Part shown: positions 1 to 16,557 of the stretch, piece by piece
Position numbering within the stretch: the first letter of the stretch is position 1
Layout of the letters: each line of letters starts with the position of its first letter
DNA from: Chionis minor
Taxonomy: Eukaryota; Chordata; Aves; Charadriiformes; Chionididae
Direction: 5' to 3'
Assembly: GCA_013398295.1 (NCBI GenBank)
Contig: VZSF01001145.1
Span: 62,470-126,469 of the forward strand
DNA length: 64,000 nucleotides
Translations under genes and position numbers: made by a program
Notes under the pieces: generated by a model
Seen by the model: only the letters and a program-made list of their open reading frames with translations
Told to the model about the DNA's origin: nothing
The model's database searches: none

Positions 1-5961
<5,961 letters not shown>

Positions 5962-6860
5962 CCTACGAAAACAGCATTCCCAACATCGGAGATTTCAGCT
6001 TCAGCACGTGGAAAAACAAACAAACAAAACAAAGCAAAGCCCTGGATTTTGATTAAAGGCAAAACCATGAACTTACAGGAGGAGACGATTATTGTTTTAG
6101 AAACTGGTCCAATATACAGTATAAAAGGAAAAGGTGGGAGACAAAAAGAAGATTTGGAAACATTTTTTCCTCCGTATAAATTGTAGTTTGTCCCTGTCCA
6201 GTGGACTGATTCACTGTTTCTGTGTCCTATGGGTTCTTTGTTAAGCAAGAGAAGTTAGTAGTTAATTATATCATGAATGTACTTGTCTGTGTACAGTTTT
6301 TAGAACATTAAAAAGGGTTTGTTTGCTTAGCTGTCAACAAGGAAAAACATAAGGGAGGCATTCAGCAAACCAATTTTGAGATTAAAAATCCTTTCTTTTA
6401 TATTTTAAAACATGCCCAAAAATGAGGCAGTTGGCAAACTTCTCAGGACAATGAATTTTTCCCATTTTTCTTTCTACGCCACACAGTGCATTGTTTTTTC
6501 TACCTGCTTGTCTTATTTTTTAGAATAATTTAGTAAACAAAAGAAAAACAGTTTCTCCTAATTTTGGCATGAATTCCCTTATTTCAAAATGAAGACAACC
6601 TTGCAAAGAGATTTTGAGGAAAAAAAAAAAAGGTTTTGTATAAACGAGCATTGTGCTTTTTGTCACCAGTTAAAGTATATATTATTGGTGGTATGCGAAA
6701 AAGGCACTAGACTACTGAAAAGTAGCAGCATTTCATTGCCTACATTGATTCCTTCCTGGTAATGTGGTAGGCTAGCAATATTTTTGGTTAAAATCATGTT
6801 TGTGACTGTAACCATTTGTATGAATTATTTTAAAGAAATAAAAATCCCAGACAAATATCA
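5962..6860 (+). other. CTBP1: CTBP1 3' UTR
   Basis: AT-rich sequence follows the stop codon. It is assigned as 3' UTR up to about 20 nt past the AATAAA at 6837-6842. The length of about 0.9 kb is reasonable for this gene. It carries short A- and T-runs and no repeat element. The exact cleavage site cannot be read from sequence, and a longer form ending after 7015 is possible. Confidence 0.75.
6837..6842 (+). terminator. CTBP1: CTBP1 poly(A) signal (AATAAA)
   Basis: A canonical hexamer lies 876 nt after the stop codon. A GT-containing stretch (catatgtgta) follows at about 6859-6868, which suits a downstream cleavage-stimulation element. It is the first canonical AATAAA in the 3' region. An ATTAAA at about 6308 is a weaker earlier candidate. 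Confidence 0.7.
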
Positions 6861-7009
6861 TATGTGTAAAAATTTTTATTTCTAGTAACTGTTTATTCAA
6901 CTTTTATTAGGTTTCTTAGCTGTAATTTTTAAACAGATGCTGTCAAGTATTTCATTTCTAGCTTTACTTTGCTCTCTGTTGTTTGTAATACTGTCTTGGA
7001 AGCTTGAAA

Positions 7010-7015
7010 AATAAA
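7010..7015 (+). terminator. Alternative distal poly(A) signal (AATAAA)
   Basis: A second canonical hexamer sits immediately before an A-rich run and a T-rich stretch. It could terminate a longer CTBP1 3' UTR. The weak downstream GU context makes it less likely than the site at 6837. Confidence 0.4.
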
Positions 7016-7208
7016 GAAAAAAAAAATTCTTTCCATACCATTTTTCCCTTTACATTTCGTAAATGTTGATCTTTTTTCCTGTGTTTCTAATGGAGTTTGA
7101 AATTAAGATGGATTTTGATTTGTACACCGGCATCATCAGCTACAATATGGTAACAGCATTTATGCCACCACTGTGGGCAGAGCAGAGGAGGTACAACAGC
7201 AACACAAC

Positions 7209-7229
7209 AATAATAATAATAATAATAAA
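7209..7229. repeat. (AAT)n microsatellite
   Basis: About seven uninterrupted AAT units follow a CAACA-rich stretch. It is a simple repeat that is probably polymorphic. Confidence 0.95.
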
Positions 7230-10079
7230 CATCTTTTGCCGAAGTCCAACATGAGAAGTGTCCATTGTTTTATTTGCTTTTGTGATGATGGAAGCGTGCA
7301 GCAGGAAGTAATTGTATTTGCTGTATTGAAGGAGTTTGTTTCTTTGAACATGGGCAGAAGTGTTTTTAAGGCAGGTTGAATTTCAGCTTGAAGCCTTTTT
7401 GGCCTTTCCTGTGCTGCTGGACAAGCTGTCCTTCATCCCTACGCAGTTTAAAAAAGCAAGATAAAAGTTCGGCAGCTGCAAGAAGGAAATCCAGGATGGG
7501 CAAAAGTGAACCTGGACATAAACCACCTCGGTAATACTTGCCTGTTTGTTCACTATGAATCTGAACTAGTAACTCTGCACCTAAGGTTAGTGAGCTCTTT
7601 TTATGGCATGTTTTTGTGGAAAAGATACTGTCCCCCATTCCTGCAAGTCTACAGAGCGGCCTCCACTTCTGTTAGGAAAATGTTAGGAGGTTGCAAGTCA
7701 AGAAAAACCGAAACTAGCAGGTCTGTGCCCAAGGAGCACTATGTAAAGTGACATTTTATCACCATGGGAGAGTGGAGGAGGGTGTTTGCCTTGAACATGT
7801 GGAGCCAAAAATGTGATTCGCTACGATTTATTGGGTGGTGAATCCATTCCTGTTCCCTCCATGAAACAAAATGGAAAACAGCTTTAAAGCTCTAAGTTTA
7901 TCCCAGCAAAGACAAAAACTTGAAAAAACCCAAATGTGGTCTCCTGCAGTTGAAGTAGGGTTTTATATTTCAGTGGTAATTCATGTTTTAAGATGTTTCT
8001 TTGTCAGGCTGAAGATGCTTCTTTAACATATGTAAACCAAACATTTAACATCTGGTTGCAAAGAATCACTGACGGTCTCATTTGCAACCAAATTTCCCAG
8101 AGGAAAACCGAGAGGGTGGGTTTTGTTTTTTTGAAATTCTTCTTCTTGCATCAGTTTGGACGTGACTTATGTAAGTGAGCTTTGTTTCCAGCGAATCAAT
8201 AAACTGATGAACTAGAAATGAAGGCAGCCGTATTTATTGCATGCGCTTCTCAGGCTGCGGGCTGAAGCTTGCTGTCCCTCAGCTGCATATTTTTGAGGCA
8301 TCATCCGTGCTTGCTCGGGCATAACGTTTTTCAGCGTTTGAGCCTGAAATATTGCACTGATGGGTGCGATGGAGCATTGCTGCTGTGGTGGTAACGTGTT
8401 CGGTATTTTTTTTATGCTGGTGCTTGAAATATATCGGTCGGTCTGACTGCTGGAGAGTAACCCAGCTTCCTGCTTCTACTGGAGCAGAAAAGAAAAGCCA
8501 CCTCGGCAGTGACAAGACTGATGGGTACTGACTTCTGGGTTACGGTCTGAAAAGCTGAATCAAAAAACGGAAGGAAAAAAAGCTTGGAGTAAATGACTAA
8601 TTGGAAAAGGGTACCATAATAAACAAAGGCTGTTGTGCTGGGCTAACCTTATATCTTTTACAACTGCTTTTGTTGGGTAGTGGAAACGTGATTAGATTTC
8701 TCCATCTGGTGAAGGATGCGCTAAATAAAGTTTAGACAGAAGAAGATGTAGTTAAGGGGAAAATATAAAGTAGGGAAGGCAGTGGCAGACGAGGGCCACA
8801 GGAGATGACCTGAGACACTGTTGGAAGGTGAAAGAGGAGGTAATCAAAGTGCCTGCCGCAGTCATACCTTTTGTTGTTGTCATTTGAATTTAAGGGTCTT
8901 GGCCAAGAAGGAGGCCGAGCACCGCAACTGCTGCTGGCGTCACCAGCGCGGCGCGCGGGAGGCACTGGACCCTGCACGAGCATTTGGTGGCATCCAAGAA
9001 TGGGCTGTTGGAAGCAGAAAGATACCGGTTGTGCAAATGCAAAGTCAGGTGGTTGCCAGTCAAAACAAAAACCTGCCCCAAAAAAAAAAAAAAAGAGCGC
9101 CATAAGCAATTTCCCATGGAAGGACTGATGGATTGTCACTGTGAGGGAGGAAAGAACATCGTGATGGCAGATACATCCAGCATAGTGTTTCTGGTGGGGA
9201 TGAGAATGGATCTGAGATGCTACACAGGGCCTGGAGTGTTTGATGTGTAGTTTTGGTCATGCATTTTTGAAAGGGTGGGCTCGAGCTGAGGACATAGCAA
9301 AGATGGGCTCAAAATGACTGGAGGTGTGGAGGGCTTATCACGTGATACGGAATTAGAGTAACTTGGCTTTCTCAGCCTAAAGTGAAGGTTGAGTTGGGGA
9401 GATCACTATAAATCTTAAATACTGAGGAGGAAGAAGAAATGTTAAAGAAATGCTGGTATATGAACAGGCAGGCATAAATGGGGGTTAGGAAAAGATCTGT
9501 TAACGGGGAGGTCCTGGGACAGGTTTCCAGTTGGAGTTAGTGGGGAGTCAATCCTGAAGTCCCTGCAGCTTGGACTGAGTTTTTTGCTTTGTTTTTGAGT
9601 TCAGAGTTTTGCTGGGTGTTGCGTTGGGTTTGGTTTTTTTTTTTGCGTGTGGGGTTTTTTTTTTTATAACTTTGTTTTTACAATCCAAAATGTGAGAACA
9701 TTGTTTAAAGGTCATGCAAGGTTCCTACCAAACCGACAACTAGAGGCCTTTTCCATTCAGGGTAAAACACTTCAGCTTCCTTTATAAGAAGCCTCAAGGC
9801 TTTTTCCTTTAGTGTGTTTGTTTGAGAAAATGCTTTATTATTTTCTTGTCCAGCCTTCCACCTCAAATGATTAAGGCTGGCTTTCCAAATGACTGTGACT
9901 GCTGTAGTCTGGCTCTTACCAGCTTACTCCTTGCCTCAGACCGAAGGCTTTTTTCTTCTCCTTGTGTTTAATCTCAGTGGATGCTTCAATAATGTCGGTT
10001 GTTCTGCTTGAAGGAGAAGGCAGCACTGCCAGTAGTTCCTTTATTCAGTTCACTCCAACCTTTCTACCTTTTGTAATTT

Positions 10080-10132
10080 GGGGGGGGGGGCAGGGGGGAG
10101 AGGAAAAAAGGGGGGAAAAAGGAAAAAAAAAG
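10080..10132. repeat. Polypurine G/A tract
   Basis: About 53 bases are purine on the + strand except for one C at 10091. The tract includes an 11-G run (10080-10090), two 6-G runs and a terminal A-run. Such tracts can adopt triplex or G-quadruplex forms and are often hard to sequence, so the exact length is uncertain. Confidence 0.85.
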
Positions 10133-12566
10133 TCATTGGTTTTAAGGGCAGAGAGTAATATTAGATCATTTTGTCTGACTGCTTAGTAAAGCTGTTAAAT
10201 GTTACAAGCTTCTTCATTAAACCTAGTACCATGTTTTAGCCAAGTACATATTTCAGGAAGATTTCTAGTCTTTATGTTAAGATGTCAAGTGATGGGAGTT
10301 TTGCTGTTTCCTTTGATAGTTTATTTAAATGGGGGACTATATCATTATAATTTTTAAACTGCTTTATTTGACTTTTCCTGTCTGTAAATTCCAGTTATTG
10401 TTTCATGTTGAACATGAGGTCATGTAGGCTGACTTGAATTTAAGTGAGCGTGTCACATTTTAGCCAATTTGCCTTTGTACTGAGGTCAATGACACATCTT
10501 CCAGGAAGACCAAACTGTATTATTCATCTGTTTTCTTTTCCAGTTGCTTTCATTATCCTGTACATCCTTTCTTTTGTGGCTCTGTATTTTTGTCCTTTCA
10601 GAGGACATAGTCCAATATGGTTATCTTCTGCAGATGAAATTACAGGATTTCTGATCTTCTCTGAGACTTTCAGCTATTGTCTTCTTGCCTCCATTGAGTT
10701 TCTGATTTCCTTGGTAAACTATTTCACTGCAAAGTCACAAGTGTTTGCAGAACTTGATTACTCCTCAGTCTTCCAGTTGCATTTGCCTGGTAGCACCTCA
10801 GTAGTTGCACGTTGAGGAGATGCTCACGCAGTGGTCCCGCTCTTGTCATCCCAGTGCTCGCTTTAATTCCACTGTCTGCCCCCACTGCGTGTCTGCCTCT
10901 TGCAGAGCACACCTTAGCTGGGTCACGTACCTCGTATCAGGCTGTTTGTCCCTCAGCATCTGCCTCCTGTCCTTCTTCCTCATTTCCTTCTAGCGTTGGG
11001 GGACCTGGAACATTACTTTTAGAATTCTTCTCCTTTTTTTAGAAAAGATGTTCTTTGGTCAGTTCTACTTTTCACCTGTGGGCTTCAGCTTGACACAGCC
11101 CAGTTGTTTTTCAGCTCTCTCCTTGGCTGACCTCCATGCACACTACCTCGTGAAAGCCATATCCAGTATTTTTTTTTTTTTAAACGCCTACTTCTGAGCT
11201 TAGGATCACCCAGTTGGTCTTCTTTTATGTAGTTTCTCATCTGGAGTTTCCTTCCTCCATTTTCTGTACTACAGAAACACTTACGGCTCTTCCAGTCTGG
11301 TCTCAGCAGTTTTCTTTGCCTATACAATTCTGCTCAGCGCCATCACAGAATGTTCTCTTGAAGAAGCATTGTTTGGTTGGGGGGAGAAGTGGGATTGTGA
11401 CATAATGTCACACTGCCATAAACAGACTAAAGTATGTCCTTGGGATGATTAGAGGCATTTGAGACATTTCCAAGACGACGTAGATCGTTCTCTGAGCATG
11501 CCAATCCGTTGAAGACATTTGTTGCTTGCAGTCTTTAACTACATATCTATCCCCCTTCTTTCATGTGCTGCCTAAAAAGGATAAGCGGTTGCTGGTTGGA
11601 AGCGTTGATGATCTGCTCAAGAAATGAAGTAAGGAAGTTGAAAGACAATGCATTAAAAAACCTGAATATGTTTCGAGTTGCAAAGTTTTAAAGTAGCAAA
11701 AAGGAGCAAAATTATTAACTAAAATTGCCAGAAGAGCTTCTTTACATATCAAATTCCATGTATTAGAGGTAGACAATTACGTGCCAATGTGAGAGTGCTA
11801 TTTCTTTATCCGTGCTGCGAAAGCAGCGTCCTTGTATAGTTTGGGAAAAGCTTATGGAGCTGGTCCTCCCTGGATGAACCCTAGGAGTTAGGGCAGCAAA
11901 CCAACATCTAAAAATAAACCCCCTGAGGAGCTGACATCTCCGACTTGTGTTTCCAAAGCCCTCCAGCCATTTTCAAAATGTCCCATGCCATGCAATGCGC
12001 GGAATTCTCAAGCCAGTTGCCTCCAACACAGCTGTCGGCTTCGCAGCATATTCCCGTTCCCGGGAACTCAGCAAGCAGCAGTACTTGCTCTCCAGCACAC
12101 CTAAAAGCATCAGAGTAAATCTTATTTAAGTCTCCATTACTGTGCAGTAGGATTTCAGGTAAGCCCTCATGTAAAGAAAGTTAAGTCTGTGCTGTATTTT
12201 GCTCTTCGTAAACCACAACAGAAGGAGAATCTGCTTTTGGTATTTTCCAGTAACGTATTTACTGTTAACAGCACCACTAGTTTTTGTGTTCAAATGGAGG
12301 CAGGGGACTTCCAACTTCTTTTTGCTATGGGTTTTGGGTTATTTTGCTGTTTGCTTGCCCATATTTTTTAAAGGCCTAGTGTATTTGAAATGTGTTTATC
12401 ACATTATGAAGTTATAGTGATAGATTCATTTTTATCTCTTAAGCTATAGCCATTTGTAATTAGTTCCAAGGCCATCACTTTCCATTCCAAGCGTGAAGTG
12501 GAAAGCCTATCCTTTGAAATGGATTGCTGGAACTGGAGGTTTTCAAGAATTCATGTTCTCAACAGC

Positions 12567-12670
12567 TCTCTTTTTTTTGTTTGGGTTTTTTTTTTTTTCC
12601 TTTTCCTTTTCCTCCTGCAGACCAGCCATTTTAAGCACAGGATGCAGCCCTGGTATTGCAAGAAGCACAG
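12567..12670 (+). other. Exon-like segment: polypyrimidine tract, AG acceptor, 50-bp body, GTAAGA donor
   Basis: A long T/C tract (about 12567-12617) ends in ctcctgcag. It is followed by a 50-bp body (12621-12670) ending cacag and then gtaagaga, a near-ideal donor. The body has no stop in at least two frames on the + strand. It resembles no protein I recognise. It could be a noncoding-RNA exon, a 5' UTR exon of a downstream gene, or a chance pairing of splice-like signals. No partner exon was identified. Confidence 0.25.
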
Positions 12671-14400
12671 GTAAGAGATGAAAAATTTCCACTGTGACTC
12701 AGTGCTCATTTTTAGAGGTTCTCAGCCTCTGTAAATTCAAAGGATGAAGGCACAGTTTTGCATAATGTAACTAGCAGCTGCGATTGACCCCATTTTACAG
12801 AAAAATAGAAGTCTTAAGTCTGTTAAAAGAGCAGCATTAAATTGTCACTCCTTGGACTGTGGCACGCATCCCACGTGAATGCTCCTATGCATCCTGCAGC
12901 ACGATGTGTCTTTCCCAACAACACGGGCTCTGGGACCAAACCTCACCATTTGGTGAATTTTGCTCATGTGTTATGTCCAGTGCTGCTGGAAGCAGTAGAT
13001 GTTGCTGAGATGCCCCAAGTATTTTAGTTTTCAGCTGCAATTGCCAGTGCTGCAGTTGCCAGTGACTCCCGGTAGTTCGGGATGTTATTTGTGAAAGACA
13101 AATCTGGGTTCGGATGGAAGTGGACAGCACAGGTTTTCCTTTCCTTTCCTAAGGCTATTGAGTAGCCGTTAGATGGTGGCTGTTCTGAGATCTAGATTCA
13201 TCTGTCTGGGCTCCCTCTTCTGCTTGTTTTCGGTGACTTAAGTGAAAGCTTAAGAAGAATAGCTCTGCATGTATATAGCCTTTCCAGTTGAGTGCCTGAA
13301 GTTACAGTAGAATAAACCATGGACAGTCTCTGCAGATGGAGTATGTGTTCTGCAAACTTCTCGTAGAAGTGCATCTAATTTCAACTTGGCTTCATTGCTT
13401 AGGAGATGCACACTGTAGAAATGAAATGCCATGCAGAAGAGGTACCTCTGTGGTGCTTCTCATCCCCTCTGTCTCCAGATACCTACAGCCACTGAAAATC
13501 CATCCCTAGAAGACACAGGAGGGTGAAACTTCTCCAACTTATGGTGCCTTTTTTGAAAAACAGGCCGAGCTGCTTTGATAATCCACATCTGATAATTCAG
13601 CCCCAGTATCTATATTCATATCTATTAAACTATGAGGTTTAAAACTCAAAATGCCGGTAAACGCTCTTAAAAAGATGCTCGGTCTCAGCTCCAGCAGCCT
13701 CTGAAATCTCTTTAGGGAGGTAGATTCCTGGGTCAAAAGGGTGATGTTTCATTGTTTGGGATATGTTAACTTTTTAAAAGTATTTTTTAGTGTGTTTGCT
13801 CCAGGGGTGTGCACTTTCAGAAATGCAGTGTCTGCTCTGCCTGGGGAGGGAAAGTTTGCCAGCTGCAGCCTTCGCCTTGTTGACTGTGTCAGGGGACAGA
13901 AATTGCGGTCTGACCCTCACGATAAGTTAAATATATGAAAACGTAATAGAAGAATGCGATGTAATCACGCACTTTCCCATCTGACAAGCCTGAGCTTGTT
14001 GAGGTGCCGAGTGGCAGCTGCCGCGGTACCAACCCAAGCCTTTGGCTTCGGCGAGACAAATGATCTAAGCTTGTTTCATGCCAACCTCTGCATTTTACAA
14101 CAGGAACGAAGTCAGATGCTGAAGTGTTGTTTTCTCAAATTCCCTTCTCAGAAATCCCTTGCTGTTGGCTGTTTCAAGCCAGGGCTCTATTCTGGCTCCA
14201 GAACACCCGGGCTGTGCTTTTCTACCGACTTCTCTGCTAAATTTAAGAACTACAAGTGATCTGCTTTGTGATTGTTATATGCGCTATATTTTTTTTTTAA
14301 TTGCTACTATCTCCTTCTGCTATTTCCCTCCAAGATCTGGGAGCTGATGGACACTTTGGGTGACAAAGGAACAAAAATAGCGACGAACTCTCCGCAACAG

Positions 14401-14412
14401 CCACTAGGTGGC
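14401..14412 (+). promoter_or_regulatory. CTCF core-motif match
   Basis: CCACTAGGTGGC matches the widely used CTCF core CCASYAGRKGGC at all 12 positions. The bases after it (aaaaca) are weaker than the extended motif. Occupancy cannot be judged from sequence. Confidence 0.5.
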
Positions 14413-15900
14413 AAAACAGGCACTTTGTGCATCGAAACTACGTCGAGCAAGCCCCGTTCAAACAGCGTGCTGTGCTTTCCCTGCGACTGTTCTGTCGCCT
14501 CTATAAATACGAATTTTTTTTTTAATAAGCTATCATGGCATATTTAGATACCGCACATGGGGAATCTTCACTCTAAAAGTCTGTCAATGGTCCCCTTCTT
14601 AATTATCTGTTGGTTGGTGAGGGTTTAAGCCTGCTCAGGGCATTTCAGCAGCAGAATTTGCCATCATGTCACAGAGCGTGAAGAGGATAACGTTATTAAA
14701 CAGCCCGGTGAGGCTGTTCATAAAGCTGTGTCGGTCCTGGCTCACCTGTGAATCACACTTCAGGTGGTGTTTCTCTTTTTGAATTACAGACGGCTCAAAG
14801 ACATGGGACTTGCTCAGGATAGAGGCTCTGTAAGCACTTTGTTGTATTTATAAACCTGTAAATGAATATTTGAAGATAGTCTCTGCTCCAAATGTTTTAC
14901 AGGCACAAGTATGAAGGCTTGTTAAAAAACAGAGGGGAAACACAGGCACCTTAGGCATTTTCCAAAGCCTGGGCATAGATAACGCTGTTTGTTATCCCGG
15001 CTCTGTGAGATTTTGTCCTCTGTGGAATACGTCCTTGTGCTTTTGCCTACTGGAGATGTCTCAAATTACAGATTTCCATCATGGTCTGTTTTTTTGTTTC
15101 CTCAAGAGCTTTCAGGGGCCCTCACAGGGAAGTTTCCAGTTCCCTCTCTACGGTGAGAGCAATGCTCTTGGCTGGCTCCTTTCAGACAACTTTCACCCAT
15201 CCAGGCCTGTCCTGCCCCTGTTGTCCCGTTCCCTAACAATACTGCTTGCAGCCGTGCACCTCACTGCTCTGCTCATCATACCTTTTTTGGGTAGTGGTAC
15301 CTCTTTTTCATAGATGCTGGAATGTGAAACTCATCCGCTGCACACCAAGGTCCTGTGATGGCCTTCAGTGACATGTTCACTCCCTGTCCCTCGGCAAAGA
15401 TTTTGCTGGAAGAGCAGAGAACTTGTTTTGCCCCCAAATGGTGATCTGAAACATCATGGTTTAGAATGTGGCGGGAATCGCCCATTCTGGAACGATGAGA
15501 AACATGGGCAGAACTAGATTTCCTCTGCTTCCCCTGTCTCTGGCAGACTGGACATTACAATGAGTCTCCATGTTAAAATTAAGTGTAATAAGAATGGCAA
15601 TAGGTCCGGTCTAAGCAGAAACGGTGGACACAAAGCAGATTTTTGACCAGTCATTTATTAATGGAACATTGGTCTTCTGAGTGGAAGGTGATACATAATG
15701 CTGTGGAAAACGGAGCGTGACGCTTGTCGCTTAGGATCATAATAGCCATGTGGCCACGCTGAGGTTTCACAAAATATCAGAAGCCTGGATTTCGCTAACT
15801 TTTAAGTACTTGGCTTCAGAATCTTAGCACCGACGTTCTAATATTTGTATTCCTAGTTTCATTTTCAGTTCCTGTGGCTTTGAGGAGTTCCAGCTATTTT

Positions 15901-16190
15901 GCTGGTGCGATGGATCTGGTGAAGGCGAGTCTCCCGTTGCCGCTGTCTGGAGGCAGGAGGCTCCGTTGCAGGTGGGTGGATAGCTGGAGCTGGGCGCTAT
16001 CCCGGATATTGGAACAAGAAGCGCAGGCTGCGCAGGGCTCGGCGGGGGCTGCCCACCCTCTTCCCTTGGATGCCTGCTCGGGCTGGGACCCCCCCAAGTG
16101 CTACCAGGTCCCGTTTCCACGTGCTGTAGCACAGAGCTGCAGCGGCGGTGCCGGGGTCAGGTACTTTCCACAGACAATCCGAGTATGACT
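15901..16190. promoter_or_regulatory. CpG-rich patch
   Basis: By hand count about 18 CpG dinucleotides fall in 290 bp, against CpG-poor flanks. The patch is GC-rich and ends with a CAG/GTACTT donor-like site near 16160. It could be an orphan CpG island, an enhancer, or the 5' end of an unannotated noncoding transcript. Transcription direction is unknown. Confidence 0.35.
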
Positions 16191-16511
16191 CACTGTGTGA
16201 TAAGAAAAAAACCGAATATCCCCAGGCCTTTCTTGTGACATGACAGTTTTCAGCCGTGAAAGCTGACTTCCTGGGATGTCCTTCGGTTTGCAATAATTTT
16301 CTACGAGGCAAAAAAAAACCAACCAAAAAGCTGCTAATGGAATAACAACATATTTTCCAAGAATGTTAAATATATGAAAATGGTGCTGGAATTACAATGG
16401 AATGACAGCATATATTTTTCTTTGATAGACATGACAAACATGAATAGCCATGTAATATAACCTGGTGGTCGCAGTTTACAGCAAAGGTAATGTATTTGTT
16501 ATTTACAAAGG

Positions 16512-16557
16512 GTTAATCAATGATTAACAGACATTACAATTAATGGTTAATTGATTG
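16512..16557. promoter_or_regulatory. Homeodomain-type motif cluster with 17-bp palindrome
   Basis: GTTAATCA (16512-16519), a single A, and TGATTAAC (16521-16528) form a perfect inverted repeat. TAATGGTTAATTGATTG at 16541-16557 adds several TAAT/ATTA cores. GTTAAT half-sites are typical of HNF1/POU-type homeodomain dimers, but the spacing differs from the classic one-base HNF1 site. The surrounding AT-rich 600 bp is free of recognisable repeats. An enhancer is plausible but unproven. Confidence 0.35.

Larger units (their letters stand above)
6861..12566. other. Intergenic DNA downstream of CTBP1, no gene seen
   Basis: This is unique, mostly AT-rich sequence with simple repeats: an AAT microsatellite near 7209, T-runs near 9631-9664, an A-run near 9081, and a purine tract near 10080. 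A small CG-dense spot lies near 8946-8966. The 123-codon ORF at 10444-10815 and the shorter ones match no family I recognise and lack splice or initiation context. I see no RNA gene. Confidence 0.65.

Noticed and set aside
10444..10815. 123-codon + strand ORF with hydrophobic stretches
   Set aside because: The hydrophobicity comes from T-rich DNA. No family is recognised and there is no transcript-like context.
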